A stretch of 64,000 nt of DNA from Alistipes sp. (GTDB lineage: Bacteria > Bacteroidota > Bacteroidia > Bacteroidales > Rikenellaceae): positions 1 to 64,000 of the forward strand of contig JAFSBY010000040.1 in assembly GCA_017437045.1 (NCBI GenBank), given 5' to 3'. The notes under the pieces are model-generated. The model made no database searches and was not told the origin of the DNA. It saw only the letters and a program-made list of their open reading frames with translations. The translations under genes were made by a program, and so were the position numbers. Below are positions 40,195-49,165 of this stretch, piece after piece. Every line of letters begins with the position of its first letter. Position 1 is the first letter of the stretch.

Positions 40195-43083
40195 TTAATG
40201 CGCCTCCAACCAATTCTGGCCGACACCGGCATCGGCCGTCAGGGCAACTCGAAGCCGGGCTACACCCTCCATCGACTCTACCACAATCGTGCGGACGCGA
40301 TCCAACTCCTCACGCCACACATCGACCACCAATTCGTCGTGCACCTGCAGGATCACCCGCGAACGGATCCCTTCGGCCCGGAAACGACGAGCCACCTCGA
40401 CCATGGCCATCTTCATGATGTCGGCTGCCGAGCCTTGAATCGGGGCATTGACCGCATTGCGCTCGGCCACACCACGCGCCACAGCGTTGCGCGAAGCGAT
40501 GTCGTTCAGGTAGCGGCGGCGACCAAAAATCGTCTCCACGTAGCCCTTCTCGCGTGCCTTTTCGACCGAACTATCCATATACTCCTTCACCTTGGGATAG
40601 GAGCGGAAATAGCCCTCGATCAGCTCTTTGGCCTCCCGACGCGGAATCTCCAGTCGTTGGCTCAAGCCAAAGGCCGAAATGCCATAGATGATACCGAAAT
40701 TGGCCGTCTTGGCACGACGACGCTCCTCGCCCGTGACCGCCTCGATCGGCTTACCGAAAAGTCGGGCTGCCGTCGCAGCATGAATATCCTCCCCATGGAC
40801 AAAGGCGGCAATGAGCGACTCGTCGCCCGAGAGGTGAGCCATCAGGCGCAACTCGACCTGGCTGTAATCGACCGACAACAACAGATGCTCCTCGTCCGAA
40901 GGGATAAAGGCCTGACGGATGCGTTTGCCCAGATCGTCGCGCACGGGGATATTTTGCAGGTTCGGGTTGGTCGAAGAGAGACGTCCCGTAGCCGTAACTG
41001 CCTGATTGAACGACGTGTGAATACGTCCCGTAGTACGATTGACCAACAGGGGCAACGCCTCCACGTAGGTCGATAAGAGCTTCTTCACGCCGCGATATTC
41101 CAACACCAACCGCACGATACGATGTTCCGTAGCGAACGATTGCAGATACTCCTCATCGGTGCAGAACTGCTTCGTTTTGGTCATCTTGGGCTTCTCGGCG
41201 ATGCGCATCTTGCCAAACAGCACCTCGCCCAGCTGGCGCGTTGAATTGATGTTGAGGGTCGGCTCATCGGCCTCGGCGCGCACCTCGGCCTCCAGCTCGG
41301 CGAGTTTGGCTCCCAGCTCCACCCCATAGGCTGCCAACGCCTCCGAGTCGATGCACACACCGGCTCGTTCGATCTCGGCCAAGACGCGGATCATCGGCTC
41401 CTCCACCTCGGCATAGAGCCGCTCGAGGCCCATTTCGACCACCTGGGGATAGAGCACCTGTTTGAGTTGCAAGGTGATGTCGGCATCCTCGGCGGCATAT
41501 TCACACACCTTTTCGACCCCGACCAGATCCATCGTCAGCTGCTTGGCACCACGACCAATGAGCGATTCGATCTCGATGGGGTGGTAGTTCAGGTAGCGCT
41601 CTGCGAGGGCGTTCATGTTATGACGCGATTCGGGATCGAGCAGATAGTGCAGGATCATCGTATCGTAGAGGCGACCTCGCACCTCGATACCCAACTGCTG
41701 CAGGACCATGTAGTCGAATTTGATATTCTGACCCACTTTGGCGATCGCCTCGTTTTCAAACAAGGGCTTGAGCAGGGCAATATAGGCCTCCTTAGTGGCA
41801 ACATGAAAGGGGATATACCACGCCTCGTGCGGACGAATGGCGATCGAAAGCCCCACGATCTGGTCGTTGAAGGTGTCGAAGCCTGTCGTCTCCGTATCGA
41901 AGCAAAATTCCGGCTCGCGGCTCACCCGCTCGACCACCTCGCGCAACGCATCGAGCGAGCTGACCAACCGATAGTCATGCTCGACGGTTTGTGCCGAATC
42001 ATAGCTCGGCTGATCGAACAGCGACGGCTCACCCTCCGGCTCTAATTGCGCTACGATCGGCTCTGCGGCCGGTTGTGGGGCAGCCATGGCGGCAAACAGA
42101 TCGCCCTGTCCGGCCAACTTGGCCGATTTCAAGGCGGCCGATTTGGCACGGGCCATCTCGGCCAGCTGGCGTTGATCCTCCTGGCGCGGACGATCGGTCG
42201 GCTCCTCCACCGGAGCCAGATTCTGCAAATCGGCCATGAAGGCCTTGAAATCCAACTCGGCAAAGAGGGCTCGTAGGGTATCCAAATGGGGGGCACAGAT
42301 CGTCAGTTCCTCCTCGCGGAAGGGGATCGGCACATCGAGGCAGATCGTCGTCAGACGCTTGGCTAATAATAGCCTATCGCCCCAAGCAGCAATCTTTTCG
42401 CCCTGCTTTCCTTTGATCGAGGCCACGTTGTCGAGGATATTCTCGACCGTTCCCCACTCCTGCACCAATTTGCAGGCTCCCTTCTCGCCAATACCCGGCA
42501 CACCCGGAATATTATCCGATGCATCGCCCCAGATAGCCAAAATATCACGCACCAACTGCGGATCGTTGATGCCATATTTCGCAGCGATGGCGGCACAATC
42601 GACAATCTCGACCGAGCCGTCCGAACCCTTCTGTTTGTAGATCTTACAATGCTCGCGTACCAACTGCCCATAATCCTTGTCGGGGGTCACCATATAGACC
42701 TCGTAACCGGCCTCCACGCCGCGCTGCGAGAGGGTGCCAATCACATCGTCTGCCTCGTAGCCCTCAACCTCCAAAATCGGGATACACATCGCCTCGAGCA
42801 CCCGCTTGACATAGGGTAGTGAGGTGATGATATCTTCGGGGGTCTCGGCGCGATTCGCCTTGTATTCGGGATAGAGCTCCCGCCGGAACGAGCCACCCTT
42901 CGGATCAAAGGCCACACCCAACAGGTCGGGTTTTTCGCGCTTGAGGATATCGCGCAAAAATTTCACAAAGCCAAACACGACCGAGGTGTTCATCCCGGCG
43001 TGGTTGCGCATGGGCCGCCCCAGAAAGGCATAATAGTATTTGAACATCAATGCATAAGCATCGACCAAAAAGAGTTTTTTCAT
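40195..43083 (-). CDS. polA: DNA polymerase I
   Basis: 962 residues with all three domains. The 5'-3' exonuclease (about 1-290) includes KLFLVDAYALMFKYYYAF and DPKGGSFRRELYPEYKANR. An Ala/Gln/Glu-rich linker follows. The 3'-5' exonuclease (about 375-560) has FDTETTGFDTFN and the later catalytic acidic residues (DTMILHYLLDPE, YAAEDADIT), so proofreading should be active. The polymerase (about 570-962) has motif A LLSVDYSQVELRLMAH, motif B RRAKTANFGIIYGIS and motif C LQVHDELVVD. It acts in Okazaki fragment maturation and repair. Confidence 0.98.
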   Translation of the reverse strand: MKKLFLVDAYALMFKYYYAFLGRPMRNHAGMNTSVVFGFVKFLRDILKREKPDLLGVAFDPKGGSFRRELYPEYKANRAETPEDIITSLPYVKRVLEAMCIPILEVEGYEADDVIGTLSQRGVEAGYEVYMVTPDKDYGQLVREHCKIYKQKGSDGSVEIVDCAAIAAKYGINDPQLVRDILAIWGDASDNIPGVPGIGEKGACKLVQEWGTVENILDNVASIKGKQGEKIAAWGDRLLLAKRLTTICLDVPIPFREEELTICAPHLDTLRALFAELDFKAFMADLQNLAPVEEPTDRPRQEDQRQLAEMARAKSAALKSAKLAGQGDLFAAMAAPQPAAEPIVAQLEPEGEPSLFDQPSYDSAQTVEHDYRLVSSLDALREVVERVSREPEFCFDTETTGFDTFNDQIVGLSIAIRPHEAWYIPFHVATKEAYIALLKPLFENEAIAKVGQNIKFDYMVLQQLGIEVRGRLYDTMILHYLLDPESRHNMNALAERYLNYHPIEIESLIGRGAKQLTMDLVGVEKVCEYAAEDADITLQLKQVLYPQVVEMGLERLYAEVEEPMIRVLAEIERAGVCIDSEALAAYGVELGAKLAELEAEVRAEADEPTLNINSTRQLGEVLFGKMRIAEKPKMTKTKQFCTDEEYLQSFATEHRIVRLVLEYRGVKKLLSTYVEALPLLVNRTTGRIHTSFNQAVTATGRLSSTNPNLQNIPVRDDLGKRIRQAFIPSDEEHLLLSVDYSQVELRLMAHLSGDESLIAAFVHGEDIHAATAARLFGKPIEAVTGEERRRAKTANFGIIYGISAFGLSQRLEIPRREAKELIEGYFRSYPKVKEYMDSSVEKAREKGYVETIFGRRRYLNDIASRNAVARGVAERNAVNAPIQGSAADIMKMAMVEVARRFRAEGIRSRVILQVHDELVVDVWREELDRVRTIVVESMEGVARLRVALTADAGVGQNWLEAH

Positions 43084-43162
43084 GGATTCTTGATGGGTGA
43101 CGTCTTCTGAAAAGGTTCTATTGTGTAAACTAATTTTGAATTCTAAATTCTAAATTTTGCTT

Positions 43163-43612
43163 TTACGCATTGTCTTCGGCATACCACTCGGCAAACGAGG
43201 TGGCCGTTTCGTGCAGGCGCAGGCTGTAAAGCATCACCCCCTCGGGCAGTCGGGCCGCGATGCGGGCTGCAAAATCCGCCAACAGATGCTCGCACGTAGG
43301 GCGATAGTTCAGTCGCACCAAATTGGGCAACTCCTCCGGCAGTTGGCTGCACAGGCTGCACGACGGCGTGTCCTCCAACATCAGGGCATGGTCGAGCCGA
43401 TCGATCACCTCCTCGTGCACGATCTGTTTGAGCCTCCCAAAATCGAAGACCATGCCCCGATTCGGGTCTGCCGGATCCTCCGAAGGCTCCCCTTTGATGG
43501 TCACAAAGAGGCGATAGGAGTGGCCGTGTATGTTCCTACACGGCCCCTCATACCCCTCCAAGGCATGGGCCGCCTCGAACGAAAACTCTTTGGTTAAACG
43601 AATGACTGCCAT
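43163..43612 (-). CDS. queD: 6-carboxy-5,6,7,8-tetrahydropterin synthase
   Basis: Converts dihydroneopterin triphosphate to carboxytetrahydropterin in queuosine synthesis, downstream of the folE product. 149 residues. The zinc-binding His residues appear in FEAAHAL and in CRNIHGHSYRL, where the preceding Cys26 is the catalytic nucleophile. DFGRLKQIVHEEVIDRLDHALML and LRLHETATSFAEWY are family marks. It starts 6 bp after sppA and precedes polA by 79 bp. Confidence 0.95.
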   Translation of the reverse strand: MAVIRLTKEFSFEAAHALEGYEGPCRNIHGHSYRLFVTIKGEPSEDPADPNRGMVFDFGRLKQIVHEEVIDRLDHALMLEDTPSCSLCSQLPEELPNLVRLNYRPTCEHLLADFAARIAARLPEGVMLYSLRLHETATSFAEWYAEDNA

Positions 43613-43618
43613 CGTCTG

Positions 43619-45400
43619 TTATTCGATCGTCACCTTATAGGGCAGGTACATCACGATGCCCTGCTGCGAAAGAGCCTCCTGCAATTCGCGGTATTCACGC
43701 ACCATAACCCCCAGTTCCGAGGCCTCCCACGAAGCCTTCACTTGTCCCGAGAAGGCGGCAAAGAAGGCGGCCAAACCGGTCGGCGTCTCCAACTTCTCGA
43801 CCACGGCATAATCCTCGCCCAAGCCCGCCTTATCGGCCGCCAGAGCGATGGCCATGCGCAAACCGCCAATGCCATCTACCAGGCCGATTTGCTGGGCATC
43901 CACACCCGTCCAAACACGACCCTCGGCAATCTCCAAGACGCGCTCGATCGGCAGGTTGCGACCCTTCGAAACGTGGCCCGTAAAAGTCTCATAGACACGG
44001 TCCACACCGCGCATCACGGCAGCGCGCTCGACCTTGGTCAGCGGGGCAAGCGTTCCCATGCCCGACGAGGTATTGGTCTTCACGCCGTCGATCGTCACGC
44101 CCAATTTGTTTTGCAGGGCATCGCGCGTATTGAGCATCATACCGAATACACCGATCGAGCCGGTGAGCGTCATCTCGTTGGCCACAATCACATCGGCCGG
44201 GCAGGAGATGTAGTAACCACCGCTGGCGGCATACGAACCCATCGAAACTACCACCGGCTTTTCGGCCTTCAGCAGCTCCATCTCACGCCATACCACATCC
44301 GAAGCCAGGGCCGAACCTCCGGGTGAATTGACACGCAAAACGACCGACTTGACATCCTCATCGAGGCGTACCTCGCGGATCTTGGCAGCCAACGTGTTAC
44401 CATAGATATGCGGGCCGGTACCTTCACCGTCGACAATATCACCTTCGGCATAGACAATGGCCACCTGCGACGCGGAGAGGTTGTTCACATTCAAACCCAT
44501 CTGGGCTGCATAATCGCCCAGCGAAACCGAATTGTAGCCCTCGTCGGTCACCGTAACACCCAACTCGGTGAAGATCTCATTCATCTGATCCTCATAGATA
44601 GCAGCATCCACAAAACCATGCGCCACGGCCTCCGAAGCCAACGTCACCTCCAAATTGTCGGCGATACGATTCTGCTCCTCGATCGAAATACCGCGCGCCT
44701 CGGCTACCGCCTGCTGGATCGTCTTCCAATAGCTATCGACCATCTGTTGCATCTGGGCCTTGTTGGCCGGCGACATCTCCTTCAGGATGTAGGGCTCCAC
44801 GGCACTCTTAAATTTGCACGACGAGGGGCGGAACACCTCCACCTTCAGGTCGAGTTTGTCAAGCAGCCCCTTGTAGAACATCAACGAGGCCGAAAGACCC
44901 GACCAATCCATGCCTCCCTCCGGCTCGATGTAGATCTTATCGGCCACCGAAGCTAAATAGTAGGCACCCTGCGAATAGTTTTCGTTGTAGGCAACCACAA
45001 ACTTACCGCTCTTCTTAAACTCGATGATCTCGTTGCGCAGCTCCTCCAACGTAGCCGTTCCGGTCATCGCTCCACCCATACCATTCAGACGCAGATAGAT
45101 ACCCTTGATGCGATCGTCCGTTGCAGCGGCCTCCAGGGCTCGCATCACCTCCATCAGCGAGAGTTGCGGCATCGCCTCCATCGACATCAGATCCAATCCG
45201 GCCAACGGATCGGTCGAAGGTGAATCGGTGATGGCCTCTGCCAGGTCGATCTCCAACACCGAACCCTCTTCGATGGTGGTCATGCTCCCCTCTATCGAAC
45301 CGAGCATACCGATGAGCATGCTCATCCACAAAAATGAACTGATGGCCGAAGCGGCTATCACGGCCAATAAACAGGCCAAAAATGTCTTAAAAAATTTCAT
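43619..45400 (-). CDS. sppA: Signal peptide peptidase SppA, long (67K) type
   Basis: Inner-membrane serine protease that degrades cleaved signal peptides. 593 residues. One N-terminal membrane helix (about 5-30) is followed by two tandem ClpP-like domains. The N-terminal domain provides the general-base Lys (near YYLASVADKIYIEPEGG), and the C-terminal domain the nucleophilic Ser in GSIGVFGMML. RVNSPGGSALASDVVWRE is also a hallmark. It lies between a BNR lipoprotein gene (24 bp upstream) and queD (6 bp downstream). Confidence 0.95.
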   Translation of the reverse strand: MKFFKTFLACLLAVIAASAISSFLWMSMLIGMLGSIEGSMTTIEEGSVLEIDLAEAITDSPSTDPLAGLDLMSMEAMPQLSLMEVMRALEAAATDDRIKGIYLRLNGMGGAMTGTATLEELRNEIIEFKKSGKFVVAYNENYSQGAYYLASVADKIYIEPEGGMDWSGLSASLMFYKGLLDKLDLKVEVFRPSSCKFKSAVEPYILKEMSPANKAQMQQMVDSYWKTIQQAVAEARGISIEEQNRIADNLEVTLASEAVAHGFVDAAIYEDQMNEIFTELGVTVTDEGYNSVSLGDYAAQMGLNVNNLSASQVAIVYAEGDIVDGEGTGPHIYGNTLAAKIREVRLDEDVKSVVLRVNSPGGSALASDVVWREMELLKAEKPVVVSMGSYAASGGYYISCPADVIVANEMTLTGSIGVFGMMLNTRDALQNKLGVTIDGVKTNTSSGMGTLAPLTKVERAAVMRGVDRVYETFTGHVSKGRNLPIERVLEIAEGRVWTGVDAQQIGLVDGIGGLRMAIALAADKAGLGEDYAVVEKLETPTGLAAFFAAFSGQVKASWEASELGVMVREYRELQEALSQQGIVMYLPYKVTIE

Positions 45401-45424
45401 GGTTTATCCTCTTTTTTCGTTTGA

Positions 45425-46597
45425 TTACTGTTTTACCTCGGTTGCTCCGTTTACAACCATCTTCTCGGGGCTCTCGATCCACGGCAGCGCCTCCTTGGGC
45501 CAAACACCATCGACGATCGGTGCCTTGACCAATTTAGCCGGGTCGATCACCACATGCTTGATGCGCTTGCGATGCCACGAGTAGGAGATATGCACCAACC
45601 CGTCGCGCGTCTGGATAATCGACGGATAGGAGTACTGCACAGCACCCGTGCGGAACTCCAATACGGCAGCCGCCTCCCACGTCAGGCCATCCTCGGTGTA
45701 GGCCAAGGTCAGAATACCGCGTCCCTTGCGACCGCAGCTCTCATCCTCGCGGGTCGAGTGGTTGTAGACCAACAGGTGGCCACCCTCGCGGAGCGATACG
45801 GCATCGACGGCCGAGTTGTTGTTCGGCAGGGTCGTATTGGTCACCTCCGACCAGGTGCGACCGCCATCCTCCGACCAGCATTGTGCAATGCGCGTCAGCG
45901 AATCCTTGCCACCCGAACGAGCCAACAGCTGAATCTTCTCCTCGGAGTGTTTGAGGAAGGTCGGCTGAATGAGTTTGAAGGCCTTCGGGTCGTTCAGCAC
46001 CTCGCTGCGGGTCCAGGTTTTACCCTGATCGGTCGAACGCTCCACATGGATGCGCCAACCAGGACCACCCTCCATCGAACCACCGGCGAGAATCGTTCCG
46101 TCGGCCAGGTAGATCGGCTTATTGACCAGCGGTCCCGTAAACTCCTTATCCAGCGCACGCGAAGGACCCCACGTCTGACCCCCATCTACCGACTCCATCA
46201 CGCGACCATCGTTGATGTCGGGCGAGAGGTAGAAGAGTTGCAACGTATCGCCTCCACACTGCACAATGACCGGATTAAAGACCGAACCACCCAACTCCTC
46301 TTCGGCTTTAGCAACGGGCGTCGGGGTGCTCCAACCGCCACCAATCGGTTTGCGAGCCACCCAAATCTGCACATCGGGATGGCTTTCGCGCGTACCGCCA
46401 AACCAGGTACAGAGCAGATCACCATTCTCCAGCTCGATGAGCGACGAAGCGTGACAATCGCGGGTCAGACTATCCGGAAAGACAAACTCCTCCAAGACAA
46501 TAGCCTGCTTCGAGGTCGGAACCTCGACAGGAGCAGTACATGCCACCATAGCAGCACCCAAGGCGATTACGCCCAAAAATAGACTCTTTTTCATCAC
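45425..46597 (-). CDS. BNR-repeat sialidase-like lipoprotein
   Basis: 390 residues. The lipobox AMVAC lipidates Cys20. A six-blade propeller is indicated by several Asp-box motifs (SVDGGQTWG, STDQGKTWT, SEDGGRTWS) and the N-terminal SSLIELENGDLLCTWFGG, as in BNR_2 / predicted neuraminidase-like proteins (COG4692). The residues that define a true sialidase Arg triad are not obvious, so another glycan substrate such as rhamnose is possible. Regulation is suggested by a palindrome at 46660-46680 over the expected -33 box; TACCTTTG is at 46644-46637. First gene of the run sppA-queD-polA. Confidence 0.82.
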   Translation of the reverse strand: MMKKSLFLGVIALGAAMVACTAPVEVPTSKQAIVLEEFVFPDSLTRDCHASSLIELENGDLLCTWFGGTRESHPDVQIWVARKPIGGGWSTPTPVAKAEEELGGSVFNPVIVQCGGDTLQLFYLSPDINDGRVMESVDGGQTWGPSRALDKEFTGPLVNKPIYLADGTILAGGSMEGGPGWRIHVERSTDQGKTWTRSEVLNDPKAFKLIQPTFLKHSEEKIQLLARSGGKDSLTRIAQCWSEDGGRTWSEVTNTTLPNNNSAVDAVSLREGGHLLVYNHSTREDESCGRKGRGILTLAYTEDGLTWEAAAVLEFRTGAVQYSYPSIIQTRDGLVHISYSWHRKRIKHVVIDPAKLVKAPIVDGVWPKEALPWIESPEKMVVNGATEVKQ

Positions 46598-46659
46598 TTT
46601 TATCCTTTTTTTGTTAGTAGCTTTTCCTTCAATCTACAAAGGTATAAAAATTTTTCGTA

Positions 46660-46680
46660 TTTTATCGTTTTACGATAAAA
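46660..46680. promoter_or_regulatory. Operator-like palindrome between BNR gene and mrp
   Basis: Arms TTTTATCGT (46660-46668) and ACGATAAAA (46672-46680) are exact reverse complements around 3 nt. The site covers the expected -33 position of the minus-strand promoter whose -7 box is TACCTTTG (46644-46637). A regulator could thus block or replace -33 recognition. The plus-strand mrp -7 box TACATTTG is at 46718-46725. Confidence 0.6.
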
Positions 46681-46748
46681 AGAGGTAAATACCTTTATAT
46701 TTATGGAAAATTTACACTACATTTGCATCTTGAAAAGGTATATACTTT

Positions 46749-47801
46749 ATGGAACAAAACGTAAAAGAGTTATTGGGAACGATCCTGCATCCGGAGACCG
46801 AACAAGATATTGTTTCGAGTGGTCTGGTGGAGCATATCGCCGCCTCGGAGGCAGCCATCACGGTGGGGATTCGTTTTCCGAAGGGGCGTGATCCCTTTGC
46901 CGTAAAGATAAAAAACAGAGCCGAGGAACTGCTCAAAAGCCATTTTCCCGAGGCAAAGGTGCTCGTGATGGTCAAAGAGGGTGGAACGGCTAAACGTCCC
47001 GATCTGAAAGAGCAATCGACCACGGGCGACATCACGAAGGTGATCGCTGTTGCCTCGGGCAAGGGTGGTGTAGGCAAATCGACCGTAGCGGCCAATCTGG
47101 CTGTCACGTTGGCGCAAATGGGCTTTCGTGTAGGTCTGCTCGATGCCGACATCTACGGCCCTTCGCAACCCAAGATGTTCGGCGTAGAGGAGTACCTGCC
47201 CGATGCCGAGCAGGTCGATGGCATGGATCAGATCGTTCCGGCCGAGGCGTTGGATGTTAAGATCATGTCGATCGGCTTTTTCATTCGCCCGACCGATGCC
47301 TTGTTGTGGCGCGGAGCCATGGCAGTCAATGCTCTCAAGCAGATGATCCACCAAACGAAGTGGGGTGCGCTCGATTTTCTGATTTGCGACCTGCCCCCCG
47401 GCACGGGTGATATCCATCTGTCGATTATTGGCGAGTTGAAGATTGATGGCGCAGTGATCGTCTCCACCCCCCAACAGGTGGCTGTGGCCGATGTGGTACG
47501 CGGTGTGGAGATGTTCCGCAATCCGCAGGTTAATATCCCCGTTGAAGGCATTATTGAGAACATGGCCTTCTTCACCCCCGAAGAGTTGCCCGACAATCGC
47601 TATTACATCTTCGGACAGGGTGGAGCGCGTCGTGTAGCCGAACAATACGACGTGCCATTCTTGGGTGAAGTGCCTATCATCCAATCCATTATGGAGGGTG
47701 GTGATACCGGTCGTCCCGCCTCGACGATTGATCCGCGCGTGGAGAGTTGGTATCGGGAAATTGCCGACAAGTTGGTGGGCAGTGTGATGAAAAAGAGTTA
47801 A
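46749..47801 (+). CDS. mrp: Mrp/NBP35-family iron-sulfur carrier ATPase
   Basis: P-loop protein that carries or delivers [4Fe-4S] clusters. 350 residues. The N-terminal ~90 residues form a MIP18/DUF59 domain (LGTILHPETEQDIVSSGLVEHI, interrupted). The ATPase domain has the deviant Walker A GKGGVGKSTVAANLAV, LLDADIYGPSQPKMFG and ICDLPPGTGDIHLSI. The usual C-terminal CxxC is replaced by MAFFTPEELPDNRYYIFG, a variant I associate with Bacteroidetes. It is divergent from the BNR gene and followed by an origin-like region. Confidence 0.93.
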   Translation: MEQNVKELLGTILHPETEQDIVSSGLVEHIAASEAAITVGIRFPKGRDPFAVKIKNRAEELLKSHFPEAKVLVMVKEGGTAKRPDLKEQSTTGDITKVIAVASGKGGVGKSTVAANLAVTLAQMGFRVGLLDADIYGPSQPKMFGVEEYLPDAEQVDGMDQIVPAEALDVKIMSIGFFIRPTDALLWRGAMAVNALKQMIHQTKWGALDFLICDLPPGTGDIHLSIIGELKIDGAVIVSTPQQVAVADVVRGVEMFRNPQVNIPVEGIIENMAFFTPEELPDNRYYIFGQGGARRVAEQYDVPFLGEVPIIQSIMEGGDTGRPASTIDPRVESWYREIADKLVGSVMKKS

Positions 47802-48190
47802 CAAACGGTTCATAACGAGTTGATAAGTGGTTGATAAACGAGGGAAAAGTTTTCAAAGATTTTGCTTGCTTTTTTCAAATCAAGTCGGCTTAATCGCTTT
47901 TTTCAAGAAACCAAATTTATTTATCCCTTTTTATGCCGACGATAAAGAACCTTTTTTCAGCTCGAGATGTTGAAAACAACGACGTGTTAAGATGTGCATA
48001 AAGGATTTGAACAATTGTTTATATCTTACTGGAACGGTTGTTTTTCAAGGATAAAGAGAAAATAATAATAAAAAGAGAGGGTAGGCAGATGTTCAAACGT
48101 AACAGCGTCACTGACTTATTGACATTGTGAACAGGCTTTATTTTTATTCTTTCTATTTATTATTTATTAAAAAGTAAAAAATAAAAATTG
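47797..48190. other. Origin-like region (candidate oriC)
   Basis: Four tandem 11-bp units start at 47797, 47808, 47819 and 47830: GTTAACAAACG, GTTCATAACGA, GTTGATAAGTG and GTTGATAAACG. The core reads TTATCAAC on the other strand, close to a DnaA box. A perfect DnaA box (TTATGCACA, minus strand) lies at 47993-48001. From 48137 to 48188 only 3 of 52 bases are G or C, a possible unwinding element. No gene is seen in this 396-bp gap. Genes to the left (40.2-46.6 kb) run mostly leftward and those to the right (46.7-54.4 kb) rightward. Two parS sites lie 6 kb away. Confidence 0.5.
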
Positions 48191-48197
48191 AAAAGCG

Positions 48198-49127
48198 ATG
48201 GTTGAAAAACTTCGGGAGCGAATTGCCGCATTGAAAAAGGAGCGCAATGCGGTTATCTTGGCACACTACTATACCCTGCCGGAGGTGCAGGCCGTAGCCG
48301 ATTTCTTGGGAGACTCGCTCGCCTTGTCAATCAAGGCCCAAACGGTCGAGGAGCAGGTGATCCTCTTTGCCGGTGTGCACTTCATGGCCGAGACAGCCAA
48401 GGTGCTCTGCCCCGAAAAGCGGGTGCTGATACCCTGCCCCGAGGCGGGATGTTCGTTGGCCGAATCGTGCCCCGTGGCCGAGTTTGCCGCCTTCAAGGCG
48501 AAGTATCCCGACCATAAGGTGGTTTCGTATGTCAATACGACGGTTGGCATCAAGGCTCTGACCGATATCTGCTGCACCTCGTCGAACGCCTTGCAGGTGG
48601 TGCAGTCGATTCCCGAGGATCAGCCCCTGATTTTTGCCCCCGATCGGAATTTGGGTTCCTATATTCAAAAGCTGACCGGACGTAAAAATATGGTGCTTTG
48701 GGATGGTGCCTGCCTGGTGCATGAGCGTTTCTCGCTTGCGGGTGTGCAGGCCTTGAAGCGTCAATATCCGCAGGCGCGTGTGATTGTCCATCCGGAGTGT
48801 CGGGCCGAAGTGGTGGCCGAAGCTGATTTTGCCGGCTCAACCGCTGCTATGCTGACCTATTGTGAGCAGAGTGAGGCGGATACCTTTATTGTCGTGACCG
48901 AGGCGGGTATTTTGGCCGAATTGGAGAAGCGTATGCCGCAAAAACACTTCATTGCTGCCCCCACGATCGAGGGTAATGAGCCCTGCAACATGTGTCAAGA
49001 TATGAAACTCGTCACGTTGGAGAAGATTGTCGAGACGTTGGAGAAGATGAGTCCCGAGATCGAATTAGACGAAGAGACTCGTCGTCGTGCCGAACGTTCG
49101 ATTCGCAACATGATCGCCATTAAATAG
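48198..49127 (+). CDS. nadA: Quinolinate synthase
   Basis: Condenses iminoaspartate with dihydroxyacetone phosphate in NAD synthesis, using a [4Fe-4S] cluster. 309 residues. The N-terminal AVILAHYYTLPEVQAVADFLGDSLALS is the substrate-binding region. Cys ligands occur in VLCPEKRV, in WDGACLVHERFS, and in NEPCNMCQDM. No nadB or nadC lies next to it. The next gene starts 38 bp downstream after an AAAGGAG ribosome-binding site. Confidence 0.97.
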   Translation: MVEKLRERIAALKKERNAVILAHYYTLPEVQAVADFLGDSLALSIKAQTVEEQVILFAGVHFMAETAKVLCPEKRVLIPCPEAGCSLAESCPVAEFAAFKAKYPDHKVVSYVNTTVGIKALTDICCTSSNALQVVQSIPEDQPLIFAPDRNLGSYIQKLTGRKNMVLWDGACLVHERFSLAGVQALKRQYPQARVIVHPECRAEVVAEADFAGSTAAMLTYCEQSEADTFIVVTEAGILAELEKRMPQKHFIAAPTIEGNEPCNMCQDMKLVTLEKIVETLEKMSPEIELDEETRRRAERSIRNMIAIK

Positions 49128-49165
49128 TGAGAAGATAATATAATAATAAATAAAAGGAGAAAACC

